Positions 55,491 to 64,000 of a stretch of 64,000 bases of DNA are shown here, piece after piece; position 1 is the first letter of the stretch, and each line of letters begins with the position of its first letter. The notes under the pieces were generated by a model. That model was not told the origin of the DNA. It saw nothing but the letters and a program-made list of their open reading frames with translations, and did no database searches. A program made the translations under genes and the position numbers. This DNA comes from Comamonas antarctica. GTDB lineage: Bacteria; Pseudomonadota; Gammaproteobacteria; Burkholderiales; Burkholderiaceae_C. Location: contig NZ_CP054841.1 in the NCBI RefSeq assembly GCF_013363755.1, positions 434,001-498,000 of the forward strand, written 5' to 3'.

Positions 55491-55640
55491 TAAATCAGGC
55501 AAGAGCATTGCCAGCTCTTCACGCAATGTGAAGAGGGGGTGCCGCGCACAGACTGGGCGCGCGCGCGCTGCCTGCCGAGAATGCTCCCAAGCCCGCTTGC
55601 CCAGGTGCGGCAGGCGGGCAAACAACGACAGGAGACCCCG

Positions 55641-56435
55641 ATGACAGCCCCCGACCCCCATCCCTTGCAGATTCCTTCGCTGCGCGGCCAGTGCTCCGAG
55701 GCCGAATGGCAGGCGCGCGTCGACCTGGCCGCGTGCTACCGGCTGATCGCGCACTACGGCATGGCCGACATGATGGCCAACCATATCTCGGCGCGCGTTC
55801 CCGGCGAGGACGGCGCCTTCCTGATCAACGCCTACGGAATGATGTACGAGGAAATCACGGCCTCGAGCCTGATCAAGGTCGACCATGAGGGCAATGTGCT
55901 GTCCAAGCCCGATTTCGGCGCGCTCGATTACGGTGTCAACCAGGCCGGCTATGTGATCCACAGCGCCGTGCATGCGGCCCGGCCCGAGGTCGACTGCGTG
56001 ATCCACACCCACAGCTGGGCCTCGATGGCGGTGTCGTCGCTGGCCTGCGGCCTGCTGCCGCTCACGCAGACCGCGATGCGCTTTCTGAAGATCGGCTACC
56101 ACGACTACCAGGGCGTGGTGCTGAACCTCGACGAGCAGGAATCAATCATCCGCGACCTGGGCCAGGGCGAGGCCTTGATCCTGCGCAACCACGGCGCCAT
56201 GACCGTGGGCCGCTCGGTGGGCGAAGCCTTCAACTGGATGCACAGGCTCGAGCTGGCCTGCCGCGCGCAGCTCGCGGCCATGGCCTGCAATACGCCGTTG
56301 GCCGCGGTCGCGCCCGCGGTGCTGGAGGAGACCTGGAACAACTACCAGCCCGGCACGCGCCGCCCCTACGGCCTGATGGAATGGCCTGCGCTGCTGCGCA
56401 AGCTCGACCGCATGGACCCCGGCTACCGCCTCTGA
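55641..56435 (+). CDS. Class II aldolase/adducin-family protein
   Basis: 264 residues from ATG 55641 (MTAPDPHPLQIPSLRGQC) with ACAGGAG upstream. Zinc-aldolase fold: LIAHYGMADMMANHISARVPG, the metal histidines in VIHTHSWASMAVSS, and LRNHGAMTVGRSVGEAFNWMHRLE. Members of this exact group often lie beside Bug receptors and oxidoreductases; some have lost aldolase activity and act as decarboxylases or isomerases. First gene of aldolase-Bug-dehydrogenase run. Confidence 0.9.
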   Translation: MTAPDPHPLQIPSLRGQCSEAEWQARVDLAACYRLIAHYGMADMMANHISARVPGEDGAFLINAYGMMYEEITASSLIKVDHEGNVLSKPDFGALDYGVNQAGYVIHSAVHAARPEVDCVIHTHSWASMAVSSLACGLLPLTQTAMRFLKIGYHDYQGVVLNLDEQESIIRDLGQGEALILRNHGAMTVGRSVGEAFNWMHRLELACRAQLAAMACNTPLAAVAPAVLEETWNNYQPGTRRPYGLMEWPALLRKLDRMDPGYRL

Positions 56436-56472
56436 GGCGCGGTGCCAAGAATTACAAGCAGGAGACAAACCG

Positions 56473-57483
56473 ATGAAATCCGCATCCGCTGGCGCCGCGC
56501 GCGCCCATCCGCACCAGCCTGCCCGGCGCCGCGCGCTGTGCGCCGGCCTCGGCCTCGCGCTGGCCCTGCCGCTGGCCGCGCCGGCGCAGACCGCGGCCTA
56601 TCCCGCCAAGCCGGTCAAGGTCATCGTCGCGTTCACGGCCGGCGGCACCACCGACCTGCTGGCGCGCAGCGTGTCGCAAAAGCTCTCGGAAAAACTGGGC
56701 CAGTCGTTCGTGATCGAGAACCGGCCCGGTGGCGGCGGCAACATCGGCACCGAATCCGTGGTGCGCGCCGCGCCCGACGGCTACACGCTGATCGTGAACT
56801 CGGTGGGGCCGATCTCGGTCAACCAGTCGCTCTACAAGAAGATGGCGTACGACCCCCTCAAGGACCTGGTGCCTATCGTGCAGATCGCCGACGTGCCCAA
56901 TGTGCTGGTGGTCCACCCGTCGGTGCCGGCCAACAGCTTCGATGAATTCCTGGCCTATGCGAAGACGCGCCCGGCCGACTTCAACTACGGCTCCACCGGC
57001 GTGGGCACCTCGTCGCACCTGTCGAGCTTCATGCTGATGCAGAACCTGGGCGTCGAGGCCTTGCACGTGCCCTACAAGGGCGCGAATGCGCTCAACGACC
57101 TGCTCGCGGGCCGGCTGCAGTTCATGTTCGCGACGATTCCCTCGGTGGTCTCGCAGATCCACGCCGGCAAGCTCAAGGCGCTGGCCGTCTCGAGCGCCCA
57201 GCCCTCGCGCGCGCTGCCCAGGGTGCCGACGGTGGCCAGCCGCATCCCGGGCTTCGAGGCCGGCTCCTGGTTCGGCTTCTTCGCGCCCAAGGGCACGGCG
57301 CCCGAGGTCGTGCAGCTGCTCAACCAGGAAGTCAACGCCATCCTGCCCCAGCTCAATGACCAGATGGTGCGCGAAGGCGCCGACCCGGTCGGCGGCTCGG
57401 CGGAGCAGTTCGCGCGCATGACCCAGCGCGAGTTCGTCAAGTGGCGCAAGATCGTCAAGGACTCGGGTGCTTCGGTCGATTGA
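56473..57483 (+). CDS. Bug-family (TctC-like) periplasmic solute receptor
   Basis: 336 residues. Long signal peptide with RRRALCAGLGLALALPLAAP and cleavage near AQT. Bug motifs are VKVIVAFTAGGTTDLLARSV, VIENRPGGGGNIGTESVV, YKKMAYDPLKDLVPIVQIAD, YGSTGVGTSSHLSSFMLMQ and VPYKGANALNDLLAG. Lies 37 bp after the class II aldolase gene and 13 bp before a 2-hydroxyacid dehydrogenase gene, so its ligand is probably a hydroxy- or oxo-carboxylate that this operon breaks down (inference). Confidence 0.92.
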   Translation: MKSASAGAARAHPHQPARRRALCAGLGLALALPLAAPAQTAAYPAKPVKVIVAFTAGGTTDLLARSVSQKLSEKLGQSFVIENRPGGGGNIGTESVVRAAPDGYTLIVNSVGPISVNQSLYKKMAYDPLKDLVPIVQIADVPNVLVVHPSVPANSFDEFLAYAKTRPADFNYGSTGVGTSSHLSSFMLMQNLGVEALHVPYKGANALNDLLAGRLQFMFATIPSVVSQIHAGKLKALAVSSAQPSRALPRVPTVASRIPGFEAGSWFGFFAPKGTAPEVVQLLNQEVNAILPQLNDQMVREGADPVGGSAEQFARMTQREFVKWRKIVKDSGASVD

Positions 57484-57496
57484 GGAAACACTGCGC

Positions 57497-58486
57497 ATGA
57501 CGCCTCTTTGCATTCTGGTTTCGGCGGCGGCGCGCGCGGCCCACGGCGACGCCATTGCCCGGGCCCTGGACGGGCGCGCGCACGCGCTGGTCACGCCCGA
57601 AGATGACGCGGCGCATGCCGCGGAAATCGCCTTTGTCTCGCGCGATGTCACCGGCCTGTCGACCAAGCATGAAATCCTGCCCGAGACCCAGCGCTTCTAC
57701 GCTGCGATGGCGGCGTCGCCGCGCCTGCGCTGGGTGCAGGTGCACTCGGCGGGCATGGACCGTGCGATCTACACCGAGCTGCAGCAAAAAGGCGTCATGC
57801 TCAGCACCTCGGCGGGCAGCAATGCGGAGGTCGTGGCGCAGACCGCGGTCGCGGGCCTGCTCGCGCTCGGGCGCCGGTTCCCGGAACTGATCGCGGCGCA
57901 GCGCCGCGGCGAATGGTCGCCCCTGATCCACCGGCCGCTGCCGCCCGATATCCACGGCCAGACCGCGACCATCGTCGGCTGGGGCGAGATCGGCCAGGCC
58001 ATCGCCCGCATCCTGGCGGCGATCGGCCTGCAGATCCAGGTGGTGCGCAGCAGCGGCGCGCCCACGGACCAGGGCCATGCGTGCTGCGCCTACGAGCAGA
58101 TCGCGCAGCTGCTGCCGGCCAGCGACTGGCTGATCCTGGCCTGCCCGCTGACCGCGCGCACGCAGCAGCTGATCGATGCCGCGGCCCTGCGCGCGCTGCC
58201 GCGCGGCGCGGGCGTGATCAATGTCGCGCGCGGCGATGTGCTGGATGAAGCCGCGCTGATTGCCGCGCTCGACAGCGGGCACCTGGGCGGCGCCTACCTC
58301 GACGTGTTCGCGCATGAGCCGCTCGCGCCCGACTCGCCGTTGTGGTCCATGCCGCAGGTGCTGGCCACGCCGCACAGCGCCGGCTTTTCGGCGGGCAATG
58401 CGCAGCGCGTGGTGCAGCTGTTTCTGGGCAACCTGCGCCGCTACGCCCAGGGGCAGACGCCGCAGCGGCTGGCGCCGGCCGCCTGA
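57497..58486 (+). CDS. D-isomer-specific 2-hydroxyacid dehydrogenase
   Basis: 329 residues from ATG 57497 (MTPLCILVSAAARAAHGD) with TGAGGAA upstream. Rossmann motif TIVGWGEIGQAIARIL at about 157-172. Catalytic residues are in NVARGDVLDEAAL (Arg), VFAHEPLAPDSP (Glu) and ATPHSAGFSAG (His). Acts on a 2-hydroxy/2-oxo acid pair with NAD(P). The operon setting with an aldolase-like enzyme and a Bug receptor points to catabolism of an imported hydroxyacid. Confidence 0.92.
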   Translation: MTPLCILVSAAARAAHGDAIARALDGRAHALVTPEDDAAHAAEIAFVSRDVTGLSTKHEILPETQRFYAAMAASPRLRWVQVHSAGMDRAIYTELQQKGVMLSTSAGSNAEVVAQTAVAGLLALGRRFPELIAAQRRGEWSPLIHRPLPPDIHGQTATIVGWGEIGQAIARILAAIGLQIQVVRSSGAPTDQGHACCAYEQIAQLLPASDWLILACPLTARTQQLIDAAALRALPRGAGVINVARGDVLDEAALIAALDSGHLGGAYLDVFAHEPLAPDSPLWSMPQVLATPHSAGFSAGNAQRVVQLFLGNLRRYAQGQTPQRLAPAA

Positions 58487-58495
58487 GCCGCGCGC

Positions 58496-59422
58496 TCAAT
58501 CCTGGAAAAGCCGCGCGCCTTTCCACTGCCCGCGCTGCACGGCCGCGCGCGCGACATCGGCAATGACCACGCGCGCGGCGCGTGCCGCGGGTGACAGATC
58601 CTCGTCCGACAAACTCGCCAGCAGGTTCTGCCGGCCCATGCCCTCGTCGGCGATTTCCAGGTGCCGCAGGCCGGCATCGGCATGCCGCGTGGTCGCGGCG
58701 CCGGGCTGGATCGAGGCCGCGCCGCCGTCCAGGACGCTGTCCATCAGCAGCGCCAGGCCGTCGACTTCGAGCGCGATATGCGGCGTGACCTTGGCGCGCA
58801 TGAAGCCTGCGTCCACCAGCGCGCGCAGGCCGTGCGTTGCGCTGGGCAGCACCAGCGGCACATCGGCGAGCTCGGACAGGAATATCTTTTCCTTGAACGC
58901 CAGGCCCGCAAGCGTGGGCGCGGCGATCAGAAACAGCTTCTCCTCGAGCAGCGGCGCGGTGTGCCAATGGCGGTGCGCATCGGCCTTGAAGATGATGCCC
59001 AGGTCGATGCGCCGCGCATTGAGCATGCCGGCCAGGTTGCCCGACAGCGCTTCGACCAGGTGCAGGCGGATCTCGGGATAGCGCGCGCGCATTGCCTGCT
59101 GGAACGGCAGCCCGAGCACCGAGGCCGTGGTCGGCGCGAAGCCCACGCTGACCTGCCCCGACAGGCGCGCCTGCTTGGCGGCCTGCGCCGCGTTGTCGAG
59201 GTTGCGCAGCGCGAGCATGGCATGGTGCAGGAAGGCCATGCCGGCCTCGGTGGGCACCACGCCCGCGGGCGAGCGCTGCAGCAGCCGCGTCGACAGCTCG
59301 CTCTCGAGCCGGCTGATCTGCTGGCTCAGCGCCGACGTGACCACCTCCAGCTCGCTTGCGGCCCGGCCCATGCTGCCCAGCTCGCAGGTCTTGATGAAAT
59401 AGCGCAGTTGCCTGATTTCCAT
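58496..59422 (-). CDS. LysR-family regulator
   Basis: 308 residues from ATG 59422 (MEIRQLRYFIKTCELGSM). HTH RAASELEVVTSALSQQISRLE; the effector domain follows from about 90 with VSVGFAPTTASVLGLPF. It is convergent with the dehydrogenase gene (10 bp apart) and divergent from a second, closely related LysR gene 120 bp away. Similarity between the two (LRYF, LGSM/MGSM, ALSQQI, VSxGxAPTTAS) suggests they arose by duplication. Confidence 0.9.
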   Translation of the reverse strand: MEIRQLRYFIKTCELGSMGRAASELEVVTSALSQQISRLESELSTRLLQRSPAGVVPTEAGMAFLHHAMLALRNLDNAAQAAKQARLSGQVSVGFAPTTASVLGLPFQQAMRARYPEIRLHLVEALSGNLAGMLNARRIDLGIIFKADAHRHWHTAPLLEEKLFLIAAPTLAGLAFKEKIFLSELADVPLVLPSATHGLRALVDAGFMRAKVTPHIALEVDGLALLMDSVLDGGAASIQPGAATTRHADAGLRHLEIADEGMGRQNLLASLSDEDLSPAARAARVVIADVARAAVQRGQWKGARLFQD

Positions 59423-59542
59423 GGCGGGGTCCCTCGTTGTGCGGCGATCGCCAGCGCCGCGCTGCAATGCCGGCAGGCGGCCATTATGGTGCGATGATCT
59501 GCCTCCTCTGCGCCAGCCGGCGGGACAGCTACAGGACAGGCC

Positions 59543-60508
59543 ATGGAATTGCGGCAGCTGCGCTACTTTGTGCGCATCGTGGAAATGGGTTCGATGAGCC
59601 GCGCGGCGCGCGAGCTCGACGTGGTGCAGTCGGCATTGAGCCAGCAGATCACCAAGCTCGAAAGCGAGCTCGCGGTGCGGCTGCTGCAGCGCACGCCGCG
59701 CGGCGTCGAGCCGACCGAAGCCGGCGTGGCCTTTTTTCGCGAAGCCCAGCTGGCGCTGCGCCATGCCGACCAGGCGGTGCGCAGCGCCCAGCAGTCGCGG
59801 CTGTCGGGCTCGGTGAGCCTGGGCCTGGCGCCGACCACGGCCAGCATTGTCGGGCTGCCGCTGATGCAGGCGATGCGCGCGCGCTATCCCGACGTGCGGC
59901 TGCATCTGGTCGGCAGCATGTCGGGCCATCTCGCGGAAATGCTCAACGCGCGCGCGCTGGACCTGGCGGTGCTGTTTGATTCGCGCCTGCATGGCGCACA
60001 GGCCCGTCCCGGCGGGCGGCGCTGGCAGGTGCAGCCGCTGATCGAGGAACGGCTGTTCCTGATCCGCTCGCGGCGCCACGCGCCGGCGCGCGCGCTGCCC
60101 GCGTCCATGGCGCTGGCCGAGCTCGCCGACGAGCCGCTGATCCTGCCCACGGGCCAGCACGGCCTGCGCAGCACGCTGGACACGGCGTTTGCGCAGGCGC
60201 GCTTCGCGCCGCAGGTGGTGCTCGAGGTCGACTCGCTGGCCATGGTCATGGCGGCCGTCGATGCGGGTCTGGGCTCGACGCTGCAGCCCTGGGCGGCGCT
60301 CGGTCGCTTCGAGGATGCGCAGCAGCGCTTCGAAGCCGTGCCCATCACCGACCGCGATGCCCAGCGCACCAACCTGCTGTGCAGCCTGTCCGAGGACGAG
60401 CTGTCGCCAGCCGCGCTGGCGACGCGCGTGGTGCTGGTCGACTGCGTGCGCACGCTGGTGCAGTCCGGCCGCTGGAGCGGCGCCACGCTGATCCATCACG
60501 ATCACTGA
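59543..60508 (+). CDS. LysR-family regulator, likely of the tcu genes
   Basis: 321 residues from ATG 59543 (MELRQLRYFVRIVEMGSM). HTH RAARELDVVQSALSQQITKLE; the effector domain opens VSLGLAPTTASIVGLPL, very like the preceding LysR protein. It lies upstream of tcuA on the same strand (87 bp), so it may control tcuAB, similar to TcuR in enterobacteria. Confidence 0.9.
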   Translation: MELRQLRYFVRIVEMGSMSRAARELDVVQSALSQQITKLESELAVRLLQRTPRGVEPTEAGVAFFREAQLALRHADQAVRSAQQSRLSGSVSLGLAPTTASIVGLPLMQAMRARYPDVRLHLVGSMSGHLAEMLNARALDLAVLFDSRLHGAQARPGGRRWQVQPLIEERLFLIRSRRHAPARALPASMALAELADEPLILPTGQHGLRSTLDTAFAQARFAPQVVLEVDSLAMVMAAVDAGLGSTLQPWAALGRFEDAQQRFEAVPITDRDAQRTNLLCSLSEDELSPAALATRVVLVDCVRTLVQSGRWSGATLIHHDH

Positions 60509-60523
60509 TACCCCCATGCCATA

Positions 60524-60542
60524 GCCCCCCTGCACCGGGGGC
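60524..60542. terminator. GC-rich hairpin between lysR and tcuA
   Basis: GCCCCC (60524-60529) pairs with GGGGGC (60537-60542) across a 7-base loop. No T-run; could be a weak terminator of the LysR gene or an attenuating structure before tcuA. Confidence 0.4.
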
Positions 60543-60595
60543 CAGCGAATTCCTACAGTGGAGCTCCCACGAGAGAGACTGCAAGGAGAATTCGC

Positions 60596-62014
60596 ATGGA
60601 CACCGATGTACTGGTCATCGGTGGCGGCAACGCTGCCCTTTGCGCCGCCCTGATGGCGCGCGAGGCGGGCATGCGCGTGCTGCTGCTGGAGTCCGCCCCG
60701 CGCGCCTGGCGCGGCGGCAACTCCGCCCACACCCGCAACCTGCGCTGCATGCATGACGCGCCGCAAGACGTGCTGGTCGAGGCCTATCCCGAGGAAGAGT
60801 ACTGGCAGGACCTGCTCAAGGTCACGGGCGGCCTCACCGACGAGCATCTGGCGCGCCTGGTGATCCGCGCGTCCTCGACCTGCCGCGACTGGATGCGCCG
60901 CCACGGCGTGCACTTCCAGCCGCCGCTGTCGGGCGCGCTGCATGTGGCGCGCACCAATGCCTTCTTCATGGGCGGCGGCAAGGCGCTGGTCAATGCCTAC
61001 TTCCGCAGCGCCGAGGCGCTGGGCGTCGAGATCCGCTACGAGGCGCCCGTCGACCGGCTCGAGATCGAGGACGGCCGCTTTGTCGCGGCATGGTCCCAGG
61101 GCCAGCGCATCAGCGCCAGGAGCTGCGTGCTGGCGGCCGGCGGCTTCGAGTCCAACCGCGACTGGCTGCGCGAGGCCTGGGGCCGGAACGCGCGCGGCGA
61201 ATGGCCGTCGGACAACTTCCTGATCCGCGGCACGGCCTACAACCAGGGCGTGCTGCTGCGCCACATGCTCGACGAACAGCAGGCCGACCGCATCGGCGAC
61301 CCGACGCAGGCGCACATGGTGGCCATCGACGCGCGCGCCCCGCTCTACGACGGCGGCATCTGCACGCGCATCGACTGCGTCTCGCTGGGCGTGGTGGTCA
61401 ACCGCGACGCGGAGCGCTTCTACGACGAAGGCGAGGATTTCTGGCCCAAGCGCTATGCGATCTGGGGCCGGCTGGTGGCGCAGCAGCCGGGCCAGGTCGC
61501 CTACTCGATCATCGATGCCAAGGCCATCGGCCGCTTCATGCCGCCGGTGTTCCCGGGCATCCGCGCCGACAGCCTGCCCGAACTGGCACAAAAGCTCGGG
61601 CTCGACGTCGCGACCTTCATGCAGACCCTGGACAGCTACAACGCGGCCTGCCGTGTCGGCCAGTTCGACCACACCGCGCTCGACGACTGCTACACCGAGG
61701 GCGTCGCGCCGGCCAAGACCCACTGGGCCCGGCCCATCGATACCGCGCCGTTCTACGGCTATGCGCTGCGCCCGGGCGTGACCTTCACCTACCTGGGCCT
61801 CAAGGTCGACGACACCGCGGCCGTGCGCTTTGCCGGCAAGCCCAGCGGCAATCTGTTCGTGGCCGGCGAAATGATGGCCGGCAATGTGCTCGGCAAGGGC
61901 TACACGGCCGGCGTCGGCATGTCCATCGGCACGGCCTTCGGCCGCATTGCCGGGCGCAACGCGGCCTTGGCCGCACAGGGCCGGCCGGCCATGGCCGGCG
62001 CCGTCCAAGACTAG
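60596..62014 (+). CDS. tcuA: FAD-dependent tricarballylate dehydrogenase TcuA
   Basis: 472 residues. FAD-binding [20 protein letters not shown] at 4-23, then [20 protein letters not shown]. Fumarate-reductase-like substrate region includes [12 protein letters not shown] and GFESNRDWL; the C-terminal FAD contact is [20 protein letters not shown]. In Salmonella TcuA oxidises tricarballylate to cis-aconitate with TcuB re-oxidising its flavin. The tcuB gene follows 10 bp on. The actual substrate here could be a related tricarboxylate. Confidence 0.92.
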   Translation: MDTDVLVIGGGNAALCAALMAREAGMRVLLLESAPRAWRGGNSAHTRNLRCMHDAPQDVLVEAYPEEEYWQDLLKVTGGLTDEHLARLVIRASSTCRDWMRRHGVHFQPPLSGALHVARTNAFFMGGGKALVNAYFRSAEALGVEIRYEAPVDRLEIEDGRFVAAWSQGQRISARSCVLAAGGFESNRDWLREAWGRNARGEWPSDNFLIRGTAYNQGVLLRHMLDEQQADRIGDPTQAHMVAIDARAPLYDGGICTRIDCVSLGVVVNRDAERFYDEGEDFWPKRYAIWGRLVAQQPGQVAYSIIDAKAIGRFMPPVFPGIRADSLPELAQKLGLDVATFMQTLDSYNAACRVGQFDHTALDDCYTEGVAPAKTHWARPIDTAPFYGYALRPGVTFTYLGLKVDDTAAVRFAGKPSGNLFVAGEMMAGNVLGKGYTAGVGMSIGTAFGRIAGRNAALAAQGRPAMAGAVQD

Positions 62015-62024
62015 GAAGCGTTCC

Positions 62025-63248
62025 ATGCAAACCCTGCAATCCCTGACCGAAGACGCCAAGGCGCTGGCCAACGGCATGCCCGTCATCGCCGCCAAGTCAA
62101 GTGCCAAAGTCATCCCCATCCAGGCCATCTCCGCCGAAGCCGAGGTCGCGCGCGCGCTGCAGATCTGCAATGCCTGCCGCTACTGCGAAGGTTTTTGCGC
62201 GGTGTTCCCGGCGATGACGCGCCGGCTCGAGTTCGGCACGGCCGACGTGCACTATCTCGCCAACCTGTGCCACAACTGCGGCGCCTGCCTGCATGCCTGC
62301 CAGTACGCGCCGCCGCACGAATTCGCCGTCAACATCCCCAAGGCCATGGCCGAGGTGCGCGGCAAGACCTATGCCGACTACGCCTGGCCCAGCGCGCTCG
62401 GAGGCCTCTACCGGCGCAACGGCCTGACGCTGTCGCTGGCGCTGGTGGCGGCGCTGACGCTGTTCCTGGTGCTGGCCGTCGTGCTGCAGGGCCAGGGCCT
62501 GGGCGCGCTCTGGGGCGCCGAGCCGGGCGGCAATTTCTACCGCCTGTTCCCGCACAACCTGCTGGTGGGCATGTTCGCGCCGGTGTTCCTGTTCGTGGTG
62601 TTCGCGCTGGGCATGGGCGTGCGCCGCTTCTGGAAGGAGGTCAAGCCCGCGACCAGCGGCGCCGATGTCAACCGCCCCGCGGCCGCCGAAGCCGCATCCG
62701 ACGTGCTGCGCCTCAAGTACCTGGACGGCGGCCACGGCGAGGGCTGCAGCAACGCGGACGACGCCTACACGCTGGCGCGCCGGCGCTGCCATCACCTGAC
62801 CTTCTACGGCTTTGTGCTGTGCTTTGCCGCGACCGCGCTGGCCACGGTCTACCACTACGTGTTCGGCTGGGCCGCGCCCTACGACCTGCCCAGCCTGCCC
62901 AAGCTCCTGGGCGCGGTCGGCGGCGTGGGCCTGATGCTGGGCACGGCCGGCCTGTGGCGCCTGAACCGCCGGCGCGATCCGCAGCACGGCGACCTGCGGC
63001 AAAAGCCCATGGACCTGGGTTTCATCGCCCTGCTGTTCCTGGTGAGCAGCAGTGGCCTGGCGCTGTGGCTCGGACGCGGCACGCCCGCGCTGGCGCTGCT
63101 GCTGTGCCTGCACCTGGGCGCGGTGATGGCGCTGTTTGCCACCCTGCCCTACGGCAAGTTCGCGCATGGCGTGTTCCGCACGGCCGCGCTGCTGCGCCAC
63201 AACACCGAAAAGCGCCAGCCCAACCCGATCGGGCTGGGCGCCGACTGA
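62025..63248 (+). CDS. tcuB: TcuB, iron-sulfur/membrane electron-transfer partner of TcuA
   Basis: 407 residues from ATG 62025 ([17 protein letters not shown]). Two 4Fe-4S cluster motifs at about 48-60 ([15 protein letters not shown]) and 84-97 ([13 protein letters not shown]). Then six or so membrane helices with histidines ([31 protein letters not shown]) that can hold heme. It passes electrons from reduced TcuA to quinone. Length is as in the family (citrate utilisation protein B type). Confidence 0.92.
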   Translation: MQTLQSLTEDAKALANGMPVIAAKSSAKVIPIQAISAEAEVARALQICNACRYCEGFCAVFPAMTRRLEFGTADVHYLANLCHNCGACLHACQYAPPHEFAVNIPKAMAEVRGKTYADYAWPSALGGLYRRNGLTLSLALVAALTLFLVLAVVLQGQGLGALWGAEPGGNFYRLFPHNLLVGMFAPVFLFVVFALGMGVRRFWKEVKPATSGADVNRPAAAEAASDVLRLKYLDGGHGEGCSNADDAYTLARRRCHHLTFYGFVLCFAATALATVYHYVFGWAAPYDLPSLPKLLGAVGGVGLMLGTAGLWRLNRRRDPQHGDLRQKPMDLGFIALLFLVSSSGLALWLGRGTPALALLLCLHLGAVMALFATLPYGKFAHGVFRTAALLRHNTEKRQPNPIGLGAD

Positions 63249-63265
63249 AGCCCCGGCCAGGCCAG

Positions 63266-63290
63266 GCCCGGCCGGGCCGGGCCGGGCCGG
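63266..63290. repeat. GCCGG pentanucleotide repeat
   Basis: Four perfect tandem GCCGG units (63271-63290) after a degenerate GCCCG, in the 79-bp gap between tcuB and the next receptor gene. A site prone to slippage. Confidence 0.85.
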
Positions 63291-63327
63291 CCGCACTTTT
63301 TCCTCATAACGATTCGGAGACAAACCC

Positions 63328-64000
63328 ATGTATCGTCGCTCACTGCTGCATACCGCATTGCTTGCCGCCTCGGCGCTGGCCCTGGCCGGCCTGGCCCAGG
63401 CCCAGGACTTTCCACCGAAGAAATCCGTGACCATGGTCGTGGGCTTTGCCGCCGGCGGCGCCGCCGATGCGGCCGCGCGGCTGATCGCCAAGAAGCTCGG
63501 CGAGAACATCGGCCAGTCGGTCGTGGTCGAGAACAAGGGCGGCGCGGGCGGCAACATCGCGCATGGCCAGGTGGCCAATGCCGCCACCGACGGCTCGGTG
63601 CTGCTGTTCGGCTCGGTCGGGCCGCTGACCATTGCGCCGCATGTGATGAAGCTCAACTACGACCCGTTCAAGGACCTCGCGCCGATCTCGGGCGGCGTGA
63701 ACTTCCCGAATGTGCTGGTCGTGCACCGCGGCGCGGGCGTGAAGACGCTCCAGGAGTTCGTCGCGCTGGCGAAGAAGAAGCCCGCCAGCGTGGACTACGC
63801 CTCGTCGGGCGCGGCCTCGGCCTCGCACCTCGCGGGCGAACTGTTCAACCAGCGCGCGGGCGTGGAGATGGTGCATGTGCCCTACAAGGGCGGCGCGCCG
63901 GCGCTGCAGGACCTGCTGGGCGAGCGCGTGACCAGCTACTTTGCCGCGCCGCCCACGGCGCTGCCGCATGTCGAGACCGGCAAGCTGATTCCCCTGGCCA
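63328..64000 (+). CDS. Bug-family (TctC-like) receptor, cut by window edge
   Basis: The first 224 residues are visible from ATG 63328 (MYRRSLLHTALLAASALAL), with a signal peptide ending AQAQ and GGAG upstream. Bug motifs: VTMVVGFAAGGAADAAARLI, VVVENKGGAGGNIAHGQ, LNYDPFKDLAPISGG, YASSGAASASHLAGELF, VPYKGGAPALQDLLGE. It directly follows tcuAB, so its ligand is probably the tricarboxylate oxidised by TcuA. The C-terminus is beyond the window. Confidence 0.92.
   Translation, partial: MYRRSLLHTALLAASALALAGLAQAQDFPPKKSVTMVVGFAAGGAADAAARLIAKKLGENIGQSVVVENKGGAGGNIAHGQVANAATDGSVLLFGSVGPLTIAPHVMKLNYDPFKDLAPISGGVNFPNVLVVHRGAGVKTLQEFVALAKKKPASVDYASSGAASASHLAGELFNQRAGVEMVHVPYKGGAPALQDLLGERVTSYFAAPPTALPHVETGKLIPLA

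Noticed and set aside
58496..62170. Very long minus-strand open frame (over 1200 codons)
   Set aside because: Only its last 308 codons (58496-59422) encode a real LysR protein. The rest is antisense to lysR and tcuA and has Arg/Gly/Ala/His-rich shadow composition typical of GC-rich DNA.

Overview
The window looks like a chromosomal segment of a high-GC betaproteobacterium, most likely Burkholderiales/Comamonadaceae. The signs are several Bug/TctC-type solute receptors, a tcuAB module, a PutA without a DNA-binding domain beside a divergent Lrp-type gene, and consistently GC-rich third codon positions. No tRNA, rRNA, CRISPR array or replication origin was seen.

Region 1 (1 to about 8650) is accessory DNA, visibly AT-richer than the rest. 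It holds the C-terminal end of a large SF1 helicase/nuclease protein, an unrecognised 368-residue protein, a complete IS21-family insertion sequence with a 7-bp target duplication, and a divergent pair made of an unknown protein and a TIR-domain protein. A frameshifted Bug-receptor remnant and a cluster of palindromes lie at its right edge. This is the best place in the window to look for an undescribed defence system.

Region 2 (8.7-14.4 kb) carries a GNAT acetyltransferase, a DASS anion transporter, an AspT-type exchanger, a D-lactate dehydrogenase-like enzyme, a small unknown protein and a broken membrane-protein gene.

Region 3 (14.5-25.3 kb) is a phosphorus-scavenging block. It contains phosphonate import (phnD-phnC-phnE), phosphonoacetaldehyde hydrolase (phnX), an Fe-alcohol dehydrogenase and a divergent LysR regulator. 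A second operon encodes a phosphodiesterase-like LamG lipoprotein, a small lipoprotein and a Tat-exported phospholipase C. The upstream regions of the two operons share a related 35-bp dyad motif, suggesting co-regulation.

Region 4 (25.5-39.7 kb) is mixed: a PliG-like/SH3 secreted protein, an ABC ATPase remnant, hutG, a Bug receptor, a Fur-family regulator with a TonB receptor behind a Fur-box-like site, several small envelope proteins, a chemoreceptor, a methyltransferase and an overlapping MNT/HEPN toxin-antitoxin-like pair.

Region 5 (39.8-46.8 kb) is a cobalamin-riboswitch-controlled uptake operon (TonB receptor, binding protein, permease, ATPase). It is followed by a zeta-toxin-like pair and fragments of an amino-acid ABC permease.

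Region 6 (46.8-55.5 kb) has a glutamate-synthase-like FMN protein, a metallo-beta-lactamase-fold hydrolase with a divergent TetR gene, putA with divergent lrp, and a DUF2239 gene whose promoter predicts a leaderless mRNA.

Region 7 (55.6-64.0 kb) is a carboxylate catabolism block: class II aldolase, two Bug receptors, a 2-hydroxyacid dehydrogenase, two LysR regulators and tcuA-tcuB. The last Bug gene runs off the window. All family names are from recognition of the translated sequence; no database search was run.
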